From NCBI RefSeq assembly GCF_010882125.1, contig NZ_JAAGVZ010000002.1, positions 124,001 to 188,000 on the forward strand: a stretch of DNA of 64,000 bases, in the 5' to 3' direction. The DNA comes from Peribacillus alkalitolerans (GTDB taxonomy: Bacteria; Bacillota; Bacilli; Bacillales; DSM-1321). Position 1 is the first letter of the stretch. Each line of letters begins with the position of its first letter. Made by a program: the position numbers and the translations under genes. Shown here piece after piece: positions 9,392 to 17,512 of the stretch. The notes beneath the pieces were generated by a model, which worked only from the letters and a program-made list of their open reading frames with translations, did no database searches and was not told the DNA's origin.

Positions 9392-10635
9392 TCCCTGCCT
9401 TTTTGCTTGAAACGTGTTACTGAAAAATTCGACAAAATCGATTTTTCAATCGGGTTCCTAATCCCGCGAAAGTGGTAACACAAGCTATGTGCCATGATTT
9501 TCCCCATGATTGCTGACATTCCGTAACCATGGCCGTTATAACCTGCAGAGATAAAGGTATTTTCGAGACTATTCAATTTCCCAAAGTAAGGTAAATGATC
9601 CTCCGTTAATTCAACGGTCCCAGCAAAAGCCCGAATTAATTGCTTATTTCGGAATGAAGGAAACAGTTCTAGTAATCTACTAGTTAGAAATTCCATTGCA
9701 AAGGTAGTGTTAGTAACATCAAATCCAGTAATCTCCCAAGGACCTCCTCCACCGAATATGACATTACCGGCGTGTGTTTGACGTAAATATAATGAATTTC
9801 CAGTAACGAAAGGATGAATTCTCCTTCCATTAATTATATCTGTCACTAAAATCTGTGAACGCCTTGGCTTGATGATGATTTGTTCCTGAAGAGCTTTACA
9901 AATATCTGTGGTCCATGGTCCTGCACAAATGAGGTAAGCATCGGAATGGTAATTTCCTTGGTCGGTAATCACATACTCTATGAATCCGTTAGTGATATTA
10001 AATCCAATTACTTCACAATGATTGACTAAGGTAGCTCCCATTTCATTAAGGTGCTTTAATAGACTTGTTGTCGTTGAAAAAGGGTAACTTTGCGCGTCAG
10101 TTTCGCTAAACAATCCCAATTTCACTTCTGGATATATATCTGGAACCAGGTTAATTAATTTTTTTGGGGTCAACTCTTTCATATTCAAACCAGCAGTTCT
10201 ATATAACTCTTGAGCAGCTAATAGTTTTTCTTTCTCATATTCATTTCTTGCGACCATAACATGACCGGATGAAATAAATTTTGTGTCAATTCCATCTTTA
10301 TCAAGTGAACTCCATATTTCAGTTGCCAATCGGGCAAAAGGGATTTCTACTAGCTCCCTACCTAATGTAAGGACACCTCCTCCATTTCTACCAGAAGCGG
10401 CAGCTCCAAATGACTCTTTTTCTAAAACGGTGATATGGAACCCACATTTTATCAAAAAATAGGCAGACATGAGTCCAACAATGCCACCACCTATGATGGT
10501 AATATGGGGTTTAGTTTTTACTATTTTTTCTTCTGATAAAAACTCTTTCAGATAGGTATAAGTGTCTTTTGCTTGTTTAGCTGACTGATCAGTTTCTTGA
10601 TTAACTTGTAAACTTAACAGACTGAGACGATTCAT
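9388..10635 (-). CDS. FAD-dependent amine/amino-acid dehydrogenase, beta subunit (DAO family)
   Basis: A 415-residue D-amino-acid-oxidase/glycine-oxidase-fold protein. After an unusual 40-residue N-terminal extension comes the FAD motif ITIIGGGIVGLMSAYFL, then FGAAASGRNGGGV and a C-terminal GYNGHGYGMS segment typical of the family. By homology to HcnC/OoxB/LhpB it is the catalytic subunit that removes hydride from an amine or imino-acid substrate. First gene of the dehydrogenase operon, directly after the ABC transporter genes. Candidate substrates are D-hydroxyproline, opines or glycine-like compounds; none can be chosen from sequence. Confidence 0.8.
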   Translation of the reverse strand: MNRLSLLSLQVNQETDQSAKQAKDTYTYLKEFLSEEKIVKTKPHITIIGGGIVGLMSAYFLIKCGFHITVLEKESFGAAASGRNGGGVLTLGRELVEIPFARLATEIWSSLDKDGIDTKFISSGHVMVARNEYEKEKLLAAQELYRTAGLNMKELTPKKLINLVPDIYPEVKLGLFSETDAQSYPFSTTTSLLKHLNEMGATLVNHCEVIGFNITNGFIEYVITDQGNYHSDAYLICAGPWTTDICKALQEQIIIKPRRSQILVTDIINGRRIHPFVTGNSLYLRQTHAGNVIFGGGGPWEITGFDVTNTTFAMEFLTSRLLELFPSFRNKQLIRAFAGTVELTEDHLPYFGKLNSLENTFISAGYNGHGYGMSAIMGKIMAHSLCYHFRGIRNPIEKSILSNFSVTRFKQKGRE

Positions 10636-10666
10636 TGCAGGGCTTCCTTTTCATGATTTTAATAGT

Positions 10667-11431
10667 TTACTTTACTAACCGTAAAAATGAGTTCAGCCTC
10701 TCACTTTTCGGATTAGTCAATACTACCTTCGGATCTCCCTCTTCCTCAATGACACCGCCATGCATGAAAATCACTCGGTCTGCGACCTCTTTTGCAAACC
10801 CCATCTCATGCGTTACAATCACCATGGTCATGCCCTCCAGTGCCAATTGCTTCATAACCTGTAAGACTTCCCCTACCAATTCTGGGTCCAGTGCAGAGGT
10901 CGGTTCATCGAATAGCATGATTTTCGGATTCATTGCGAGGGATCGTGCTATTGCCACCCGTTGCTGTTGTCCTCCCGAGAGCTTCTTTGGGTATACATCT
11001 TTTTTATCCTTCAGACCCACTTTTTCTAAGAGTTTTATCGCTGCAAGCTCCGCTTCGGCTTTGGTTTGTTTTAATACTTGAATCGGTCCCACTGTTACGT
11101 TATCCAAAACTGTCAAATGGGGAAATAAATTAAATTGTTGAAAGACCATACCTACCTCTTGCCTAATTTTGCTGATATTCTTCACAGAATTATCCAAGGC
11201 AATCTGATCGATCGTAATTTTTCCGCTTGACACGCTTTCTAGTCGATTCAGACATCTAAGCAAAGTACTTTTTCCAGAACCACTGGCACCGATCAGAGCG
11301 ACTACTTCACCCTTTTTAATTTGAAGGTCAATCCCTTTTAAAACTTCTAATCGATCAAAGCTCTTATGAAGATTTTCAACAAGAATGATGGGGGGTACTA
11401 TGCCAACTTCTTCGATCTTCCTAGCTTCCAC
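10667..11431 (-). CDS. polar amino-acid ABC transporter ATP-binding protein
   Basis: A 254-residue ATPase of the GlnQ/HisP class. It has Walker [10 protein letters not shown] (about 48-56), signature LSGGQQQR, Walker [13 protein letters not shown] and the H-loop VTHEM. The GTG start at 11431 is preceded by AGGAGG at 8-nt spacing. It follows the permease by 12 bp and powers uptake by the complex of the two upstream genes. Transcription likely continues into the FAD dehydrogenase operon 31 bp further on, linking uptake to oxidation. Confidence 0.93.
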   Translation of the reverse strand: MEARKIEEVGIVPPIILVENLHKSFDRLEVLKGIDLQIKKGEVVALIGASGSGKSTLLRCLNRLESVSSGKITIDQIALDNSVKNISKIRQEVGMVFQQFNLFPHLTVLDNVTVGPIQVLKQTKAEAELAAIKLLEKVGLKDKKDVYPKKLSGGQQQRVAIARSLAMNPKIMLFDEPTSALDPELVGEVLQVMKQLALEGMTMVIVTHEMGFAKEVADRVIFMHGGVIEEEGDPKVVLTNPKSERLNSFLRLVK

Positions 11432-11443
11432 TTCAATTTCCTC

Positions 11444-12100
11444 CTAGCGTTCACTAATGGACATTCGATGTTCAACCTTGTTCAAAATAAATGTAAAGAT
11501 GGTGGTCATCACAAGATAGAAACCAGCTGCGACAATATAGAATTCTATAAATGCATAATTTGTAGATGCAAAGCGCTGTGAAACCATCATAAGTTCAGAA
11601 ACCGTTACAAGGGATGCTAATGAAGAATCCTTCAACATCATAACCGCTTGATTTCCAAGTGATGGAACACTAACTCTAATTGCTTGAGGCAATATGATTT
11701 TTTTCATAATTGCGGGATATCTCATTCCTAGTGATTCCGCAGCCTCTACTTGTCCTGTTGGTACAGACATGATGCCCCCACGATAAATTTCAGCGATGTA
11801 CGCGGCAGCATTCATCCCCAAGGCAATGACTGATGATAGAAATGGGGAAAGCTCAATCCCTATTTGCGGCAAGCCAAAATAAACAAGAAACAATTGAACC
11901 AGCATAGGGGTACCACGTATGATCCAAATATAGAACTGAGCAATATAAGACAAAACCTTGATTTTGGAAATCCTCATTAAAGCAATGAATAGACCTAAGA
12001 CTAGTCCAACTATGATAGATACAAGAGACAGTTGCATTGTTACAACTGCCGCCTTGATCAAGAATGGAATAAACTCGCCAACTAAACTAAAATTCAGCAT
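11444..12100 (-). CDS. polar amino-acid ABC transporter permease
   Basis: A 218-residue inner-membrane protein of the HisMQ family with several hydrophobic segments and the EAA loop region (YRGGIMSVPTGQVEAAESLGM, about 104-124) that contacts the ATPase. Only one permease gene is present, so it presumably works as a homodimer. The ATG has a strong AAGGAGAG site formed over the stop of the binding-protein gene. Confidence 0.92.
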   Translation of the reverse strand: MLNFSLVGEFIPFLIKAAVVTMQLSLVSIIVGLVLGLFIALMRISKIKVLSYIAQFYIWIIRGTPMLVQLFLVYFGLPQIGIELSPFLSSVIALGMNAAAYIAEIYRGGIMSVPTGQVEAAESLGMRYPAIMKKIILPQAIRVSVPSLGNQAVMMLKDSSLASLVTVSELMMVSQRFASTNYAFIEFYIVAAGFYLVMTTIFTFILNKVEHRMSISER

Positions 12101-12111
12101 TATATCTCTCC

Positions 12112-12924
12112 TTAGCGAATATCCTCACCGAACCATTTCTTACTAATTTCTTCATAGGTCCCATCTTCCATCATGCCTTTAAGGTGCTTATTAATTTCTG
12201 CTTTTAATGCTTCTTCATTTTTGTTTAGAGTGATACCTGCAGCATCTTGGATCAGCATGTCACCTACAGTCTTAAATGGGTAACCTTTTTCTTGTATCAT
12301 CCTAGCTCCGACTGCTTTATCGGTAATTACACCTACGACACGCTTATTAGCTAAGTCCTGGAAAGTTAAAAGATCACTTTTATATGCCACTACGCTTGCG
12401 CCAAGTTCAGTTGCTTTCTTTTCAAAGGTTGTACCAATTCCTACCCCTATTTTTTTACCTTTAATATCTGTTGCAGGATCTTTTATTTCTGTATAGTCTT
12501 CGTTAACAAATAATTGAGCTCCGGTATGATAGTATGGGTCTGTGAAGTCCACTTTTTGTTTTCTCTCTTCAGTTATAGACATACTTGATAGGATAATGTC
12601 GTATTTTTTTGTCAGCAAACCACCTATGATAGTGTCCCATGGCGTAGGAACGTAATTAGGCTTAACTCCCATTCTCTTTGTAATTTCGTCTGCAATATCG
12701 ACGTCAAATCCTATTAACTTATTGCTCTCATCAAAGTAGTTAAATGGAGGATATGCGCCTTCAATTCCAATATCAATAACTCCAGCCTTTTGAATTTCCG
12801 CCAAAACCCCAGTGTCTTTTTTCTCATCCTGTTTCCCATTTGATGTGCTTTTCTCACTTTTGCCACACGCTGCAAGCATGAATACTAAACATAATGTCAG
12901 AGCAAATATGATAGTTTTCTTCAA
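12112..12924 (-). CDS. amino-acid ABC transporter substrate-binding lipoprotein
   Basis: A 270-residue family 3 solute-binding protein. The lipobox LAAC near residue 20 marks it as a lipoprotein anchored to the outer face of the membrane. The ligand-binding fold is recognised from GVIDIGIEGAYPPFNY and IGFDVDIADEITKRMG. It is the first gene of the importer and probably of a longer operon with the FAD dehydrogenase. The ligand is likely a polar amino acid or derivative. Confidence 0.92.
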   Translation of the reverse strand: MKKTIIFALTLCLVFMLAACGKSEKSTSNGKQDEKKDTGVLAEIQKAGVIDIGIEGAYPPFNYFDESNKLIGFDVDIADEITKRMGVKPNYVPTPWDTIIGGLLTKKYDIILSSMSITEERKQKVDFTDPYYHTGAQLFVNEDYTEIKDPATDIKGKKIGVGIGTTFEKKATELGASVVAYKSDLLTFQDLANKRVVGVITDKAVGARMIQEKGYPFKTVGDMLIQDAAGITLNKNEEALKAEINKHLKGMMEDGTYEEISKKWFGEDIR

Positions 12925-13053
12925 ATTTCTTCCCCCTTGTAAATAGTTTTTATAGAGATCCTAGAAATATTTAATAAACTTCTAGAATGGTAACAACGGT
13001 AAAAGTCATAAATTAATAACCATTATTCAGATTGGGACAAGATTATGTATAAT

Positions 13054-13127
13054 AAAAAACCGTCCAAGCATGAATACTCCAAATGAATAGAATACCTATT
13101 CATACGAAAGTAATCATGGTTGAACGG
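13054..13127 (-). terminator. large branched terminator between dsdA and the importer
   Basis: On the minus strand CCGTTCAACCATGA pairs with TCATGCTTGGACGG (12 of 14) and is followed by TTTTTT. Inside the loop lies a second hairpin, ATGAATAG/CTATTCAT (13083-13103). It probably ends dsdA transcription, but its position 130 bp before the importer also allows an attenuator role. A further inverted repeat, ATGAAAAG-N7-CTTTTCAT, lies at 13141-13163. Confidence 0.6.
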
Positions 13128-13200
13128 ATCTAATGGGAAAATGAAAAGAGGTTTTCTTTTCATAGCATTATAACCAAACCAGTGATTGTGCGCACACTAA

Positions 13201-13214
13201 TGTAAGCGCTTATC
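13201..13214. promoter_or_regulatory. cre-like catabolite-responsive element
   Basis: TGTAAGCGCTTATC matches the palindromic CcpA target TGTAAGCGCTTACA at 12 of 14 positions. It lies just after the dsdA stop and about 280 bp before the importer start. That would suit catabolite control of the importer if a promoter lies nearby. Rest of the 12925-13264 gap: only the terminator and inverted repeats noted at 13054. Confidence 0.45.
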
Positions 13215-13264
13215 CAATTTATATGTGAAATTCAAATAATTATATCTTAATGAAAAATTAATAT

Positions 13265-14605
13265 TTATTTCAGTAAGGAAAAACCTTTATTATAATAATC
13301 CATCATGATTTCTTCAGGAACCATGCTTCCACCGGTAGCCCACATGAGATGAGTTGCATTTTTCAGTTTATCATCTAAATTTTTCTTCTGGATGTACTCT
13401 TGTCCATCTTGTTCTATACATAGCTTTACCGGACCTATTACACCTGCCAATGCAGACGGCTCCAAGCAAATGTTTTCTGTATCTCTCATTAAAGCTAATA
13501 GTCTATATAATTCATCATCACTAACGGTATAGTCTCCGCTTAATATTGGCTCGATCACTTTACCTACAAAACCTGACGCTCTTCCGACCGCAAGACCATC
13601 AGCTGCAGTAATATTGTCTATTCCAATATCTTGTACAGAAATTTTATCATGAAGCCCTGTCATTAAACCTAATAGCATACATGGCGAATGAGTAGGCTCA
13701 GCAAAGAAGCAATGTACATGGTCTTGTAACATAAGTTTTAGACCAAAAGCTACTCCACCTGGTCCACCGCCTACTCCACATGGAAGATATACAAAAAGTG
13801 GATGATTTTCATCAACAATAACATTAAGATCTTCTAATTGTTTTGTTAAGCGTAATGCTGCTACAGCGTAGCCTAAAAATAAATCTCTAGAATTTTCATC
13901 ATCAATAAAGTAGCAATTCGGATCACTTTGAGCTTGTTTACGTCCTTCCTCCACTGCTTTACTGTAATCTTCTTTATACTCGATAACCGTCACGCCTTTA
14001 CTTCTAAGGAGATCTTTTTTCCATTGCTTTGCATCTGCAGACATGTGAACAATTACCTTAAAACCAATTTTGGCACTCATGATGCCAATACTTAAACCTA
14101 AGTTACCGGTAGAACCCACTGCAATAGAAAATTTTGAAAAGAAAATTTTGAACTTTTCACTATCTAAAACGGAATAATCATCTTCTAACCTTATCATTCC
14201 ATATTGGAGTGCCAAGTCTTCTGCATGTTTCAGAACCTCGTAAATTCCCCCTCTGGCTTTGATAGATCCAGAGATAGGGAGATCATTATCACACTTTAAT
14301 AAAAATTTACCTGGCAATGATTGTTGATAGATTTGTTCTAACTTTTGTTTAAAAACTGGTATTTCAGCGATTGGAGATTCTATGATACCGTTTAGGTTCC
14401 TAGTCTCTAGAAATACATTAGCAATGTATGGTGCAAAACGCTTTAACCGTTCCTCTGCAGCCTGTACATCTTCAACTTTAAGTGGAAGATTATTAGCACT
14501 ATTCTGATAGGGTTCATATTTAGGATTTGACCAAAATACTTCCTTAAAATTGACTAAATCCGTAATTAAAGGGTATTCTTTAATCCATTCTTGTGTAGTT
14601 TTCAT
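13265..14605 (-). CDS. dsdA: D-serine ammonia-lyase
   Basis: A 446-residue PLP enzyme (fold type II) that converts D-serine to pyruvate and ammonia. The opening [17 protein letters not shown], the lysine motif GSIKARGG (about Lys116) and the glycine loop [11 protein letters not shown] match DsdA over the family's usual length. The ATG has a GAGGAGA site. Its place upstream of an amino-acid importer and a DAO-fold dehydrogenase suggests the region handles D-amino acids. No DsdC-type regulator is nearby. Confidence 0.95.
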   Translation of the reverse strand: MKTTQEWIKEYPLITDLVNFKEVFWSNPKYEPYQNSANNLPLKVEDVQAAEERLKRFAPYIANVFLETRNLNGIIESPIAEIPVFKQKLEQIYQQSLPGKFLLKCDNDLPISGSIKARGGIYEVLKHAEDLALQYGMIRLEDDYSVLDSEKFKIFFSKFSIAVGSTGNLGLSIGIMSAKIGFKVIVHMSADAKQWKKDLLRSKGVTVIEYKEDYSKAVEEGRKQAQSDPNCYFIDDENSRDLFLGYAVAALRLTKQLEDLNVIVDENHPLFVYLPCGVGGGPGGVAFGLKLMLQDHVHCFFAEPTHSPCMLLGLMTGLHDKISVQDIGIDNITAADGLAVGRASGFVGKVIEPILSGDYTVSDDELYRLLALMRDTENICLEPSALAGVIGPVKLCIEQDGQEYIQKKNLDDKLKNATHLMWATGGSMVPEEIMMDYYNKGFSLLK

Positions 14606-14667
14606 CTCTATTCTCCTCGACTGGAATCATCCGAATTTAATATCAAAATTATTGTTATTAATAATTT

Positions 14668-14819
14668 GGCTGTGTTAAAGTCCATTGTTGATTTTTAGCT
14701 CTTTGCTGATTGGAGTGGAGGGCGCTTGACTCCTGGGGGATTAGCGTTACAGGCTCGGCGAACGCCCCCCGGAAAGCAAGCGTCTGGAACGGAAATCAAC
14801 AGGCAAGTTTAACAGAGCC
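14668..14819 (+). mobile_element. MITE-like GC-rich repeat, copy A (short, inverted relative to B and C)
   Basis: A 152-bp non-coding element with terminal inverted repeats GGCTGTGTTAAAG and CTCTGTTAAAC-type (start GGCTGTG, end CAGAGCC). Its ends are bounded by the exact 8-bp direct repeat AATAATTT at 14660-14667 and 14820-14827. The core contains AGGGCGCTTGACTCCTG and CGGAAAGCAAGCGTCTGGA, the reverse complement of the core of copies B and C, with a shorter middle. It fills the gap between dsdA and the SMR pair. Confidence 0.75.
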
Positions 14820-14834
14820 AATAATTTAATAATA

Positions 14835-15149
14835 TCAGGATGTCATTTTAATGCCCATTACTCCAGCTATAATAAACAAAATTAGAATAATTCTCATTAT
14901 GCTTCTTGATTCATTATAAAAGATCATTCCTGCAATAACACTTCCAACTGATCCGATGCCAGTCCATATTGCATAGGCAGTCCCTACTGGAAGAGAAATC
15001 AATGACATGGAAAGGAAATAAAAGCTTACACTCCCAAATATAAGGCAAGAAATTGATGGTAGCAATTTTTTAAATCCATCTGCTTGCTTTAGACTTATTA
15101 CACTACCAATTTCGGCAAACCCTGCAACAAGTAGAAATAACCAAGGCAT
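14835..15149 (-). CDS. small multidrug resistance (SMR) protein, second subunit
   Basis: A 104-residue, four-helix SMR membrane protein with the essential glutamate in the first helix (FAEIGSVISLKQADGF, Glu13) and the GTAYAIWTGIGSVGS motif. It overlaps the preceding SMR gene by one base, so the two likely form a heterodimer, as in YkkCD or EbrAB. Such pairs export small cations such as guanidinium or quaternary ammonium compounds using the proton gradient. Confidence 0.88.
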   Translation of the reverse strand: MPWLFLLVAGFAEIGSVISLKQADGFKKLLPSISCLIFGSVSFYFLSMSLISLPVGTAYAIWTGIGSVGSVIAGMIFYNESRSIMRIILILFIIAGVMGIKMTS

Positions 15150-15505
15150 TAATTCTCCCCCCTATCCTTGTGTAACACGTTTAATTTTTTTTCAGGAATG
15201 ATTTTTAAACCAATTATGCCTATTATGATAAGAGAAATAAAAAATACTTTTAATGAACTTATGGGCTCTCCCCAAAACAAAACACCAACAATAACTGTAC
15301 CAATTGTTCCTAAGCCAGTGAAAATGGCGTATCCAGTACCTAGTGATATGGAATATAACGATTTAGAAAGTAAATAGAAACTAAAGAATATGATTAATAT
15401 TGTAATGATACTAGGTACCAATTTCGTAAAACCGTGTGAATACTTAAGACCAATCACCCAAACAATTTCTAAAAGTCCTGCTATTATTATATATATCCAA
15501 GCCAT
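15149..15505 (-). CDS. SMR family exporter, SugE/Gdx-like subunit
   Basis: A 118-residue four-helix protein. The motif GLLEIVWVIGLKYSHGF is that of the SugE/Gdx guanidinium-exporter branch, with the conserved glutamate at about residue 13. The ATG at 15503-15505 is chosen because GAAGGAG lies 8 nt before it; a TTG six codons earlier would place that site inside the frame. The gap upstream shows no guanidine-I riboswitch, but holds TTCGT-N8-ACGAA (about 15574-15591), a possible TetR-type operator. Confidence 0.88.
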   Translation of the reverse strand: MAWIYIIIAGLLEIVWVIGLKYSHGFTKLVPSIITILIIFFSFYLLSKSLYSISLGTGYAIFTGLGTIGTVIVGVLFWGEPISSLKVFFISLIIIGIIGLKIIPEKKLNVLHKDRGEN

Positions 15506-15617
15506 TCTATTGTTCTCCTTCAATATTGACTTTCATTTTCACCCTTTAGTAAATTAAACGATAGAATACTTGGAATGTTCGTTATAAAGTACGAAACGTA
15601 CCCAAATCCTGTTACGC

Positions 15618-16490
15618 TTATTTTATGATTGCTAGGTTTTCCATATATCTATAAATTGCATTTGCAACACCATTTTCATCATTCCTTAAGGTGGTCGTTG
15701 TACATGCAGCTTTTATTTCCTCATTTGCATTCCCCATTGCAACACTATACCGAACTTTCTCGAACATAGATAAATCATTATTGCTGTCACCAATTGCCAT
15801 GGACTGATTTAAGGAGCCATTCAACAAGTATGCTAATTTTTCAAGGGCTAACCCTTTTGTCGCACTTTTACTAGTCATTTCAATGTTATGGTCTGCAGAG
15901 GATACAACCACTAACTCTTTATACTCTTTGAATTGGTCTCGTGCTTCCTCTAATTTTTTCATATCAAATGAACACGCAAGAATATTAAAAAATTCTTCCT
16001 TCTGTTCAAATATATTTTGATAGTTATCAACTAAAATATATCCAAACTGATCAAATTGTCGTTCCGCAACATCTACTACTTCTCTCATCTTTTCATCCAA
16101 ATCTTTGCTTTTTAAACTATTAATCTCATTTTCGAATTGTTCTTTTGCTTTTTTAATGGTATAAATTGCTTTGTCAGTAAACACCTCGTAATAATAATTC
16201 CTTTCATCTAACCATTTCACAATAGATTTGACACATTCATTATCCAATACGATTGAAGAAAGATTCCTTCCATCTTTTGTATGAATAGTTGACCCATTTG
16301 TCCCGATGACAAATGTTGATATTCCAGCTTTCTTACATATTGCTTTCACGTCAAAGTAAGCCCTTCCCGTTGAAATGACTACCTCAATCCCTTTATCCTG
16401 TGCATAATTTATTGCCTTAATATTTTCTTCACTTATTTCATTTTGATCGTTAAGTAATGTTCCATCTAAATCAATTGCAATGAATCCCAT
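15618..16490 (-). CDS. Cof-type HAD family phosphatase
   Basis: A 290-residue HAD hydrolase of the Cof/YwtE type with a C2 cap. Motif I is DLDGTLL (Asp7, Asp9), motif II ISTGR, and motif IV GDSNNDLSMF. These enzymes dephosphorylate sugar phosphates and similar metabolites in the cytoplasm. It lies downstream of the DeoR regulator and the organophosphate-type importer, so it may strip phosphate from the imported compound. That link is inferred; a remnant sequence separates it from the operon. Confidence 0.88.
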   Translation of the reverse strand: MGFIAIDLDGTLLNDQNEISEENIKAINYAQDKGIEVVISTGRAYFDVKAICKKAGISTFVIGTNGSTIHTKDGRNLSSIVLDNECVKSIVKWLDERNYYYEVFTDKAIYTIKKAKEQFENEINSLKSKDLDEKMREVVDVAERQFDQFGYILVDNYQNIFEQKEEFFNILACSFDMKKLEEARDQFKEYKELVVVSSADHNIEMTSKSATKGLALEKLAYLLNGSLNQSMAIGDSNNDLSMFEKVRYSVAMGNANEEIKAACTTTTLRNDENGVANAIYRYMENLAIIK

Positions 16491-16527
16491 TGTGATTAGC
16501 TCCCTTTTTTATCAATTTTCTTGCTAG

Positions 16528-16692
16528 TTCTTCACAAATTACAAATTGGGAATAAGAAACAATCCAAATGTAGGAGTGCCAAAAACAAAGCCAGAAGGAA
16601 TGCTTTTCTTAGAACTAGCACTTCACGGTGCCTTACCGGAAATTGCCAGTAGAAAAATAAATCTTCCTTCTGACTTTTTATTTGTCGATTAG
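16528..16692 (+). pseudogene. C-terminal remnant of an unidentified gene
   Basis: A plus-strand frame open for 54 codons after a TAG at 16525-16527, ending in TAG. Its second half reads like conserved protein (PKTKPEGMLFLELALHG, then LPEIASRKINLPSDF), yet there is no suitable start or ribosome binding site and no upstream part. I do not recognise the family. It is best explained as the tail of a deleted gene, in the opposite direction to its neighbours. Confidence 0.4.
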
Positions 16693-16700
16693 CGGAATAA

Positions 16701-17483
16701 CTATGCCTCTATCCATTCGATGTTTTCTAAATTAGTGTGACTTCTCCATTCCTCTGTCATTGGTTGATTACATACAATTACGTCCAACTTTTCAAGAGGA
16801 CAAACCTTACAAAATGTATCCACACCCATTTTAGAGTAATCTGATAGCAGAATTACTTGTTTTGATACTTCAACCATCTTCCTTGATACCAAAGACTCAT
16901 GTAAATGATAGTTACTAACTCCACTTTTGATTGAAACACCACCAGCTGATATGAAAGCTTTATCTACGTTAAATTGATTTAATAATTGTTCGGTAAGACT
17001 GCCACTAATAGATTGCTGCTTAGGATCAATTTGTCCACCTAATAATAAAACTTGCCCACTAAATCTATTTTGATTAAGCGATTCTGTTAATACAGAAGAA
17101 ACAGGTAATGAATTAGTGATAATTGTAATATCATTTTTATTTTCTATAAATTTAGCAAACTCAAGGGTTGTCGTTCCTACATCAATGACAATCACATCTC
17201 CATTAGATATAAGTTCTACTGCCTTTTGTCCGATTCTACCTTTCGCTTCTTGATTCACCGTTGTACGCTGTAAAAAAGGAGGCTCCTCGAATTGAAAAAC
17301 TGATTTAATCGCTCCCCCGTATACTCTTTTTAATAGGCCTTTTTCCTCTAATAACATCAAGTCACGTCGAATGGTTTCCTCAGAAACCTGAAATTGCTCG
17401 ACTAATTCCATAACTTTTACTTTACCCATGTTATTTAGCTCTTTTAATATTTCATTTTTTCTTTCTTCAGGTAATACAGACAT
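16701..17483 (-). CDS. DeoR/GlpR family transcriptional regulator
   Basis: A 260-residue repressor. The N-terminal winged helix (PEERKNEILKELN, then VSEETIRRDL) and the sugar-phosphate-sensing C-terminal domain (VIDVGTTTLEFAK, LLGGQI) are typical. The ATG at 17483 has a GAAGGGGGG site; a longer frame starting at 17501 would bury it. It is 29 bp downstream of the importer ATPase and probably controls that operon in response to a phosphorylated intermediate. Confidence 0.9.
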   Translation of the reverse strand: MSVLPEERKNEILKELNNMGKVKVMELVEQFQVSEETIRRDLMLLEEKGLLKRVYGGAIKSVFQFEEPPFLQRTTVNQEAKGRIGQKAVELISNGDVIVIDVGTTTLEFAKFIENKNDITIITNSLPVSSVLTESLNQNRFSGQVLLLGGQIDPKQQSISGSLTEQLLNQFNVDKAFISAGGVSIKSGVSNYHLHESLVSRKMVEVSKQVILLSDYSKMGVDTFCKVCPLEKLDVIVCNQPMTEEWRSHTNLENIEWIEA

Positions 17484-17512
17484 ACTTCTGCCCCCCTTCA
17501 AAAATTATTCTA

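Noticed and set aside
15506-15617. Guanidine-I (ykkC) riboswitch before the SMR pair
   Set aside because: The gap is only about 110 bp and shows none of the conserved riboswitch segments.
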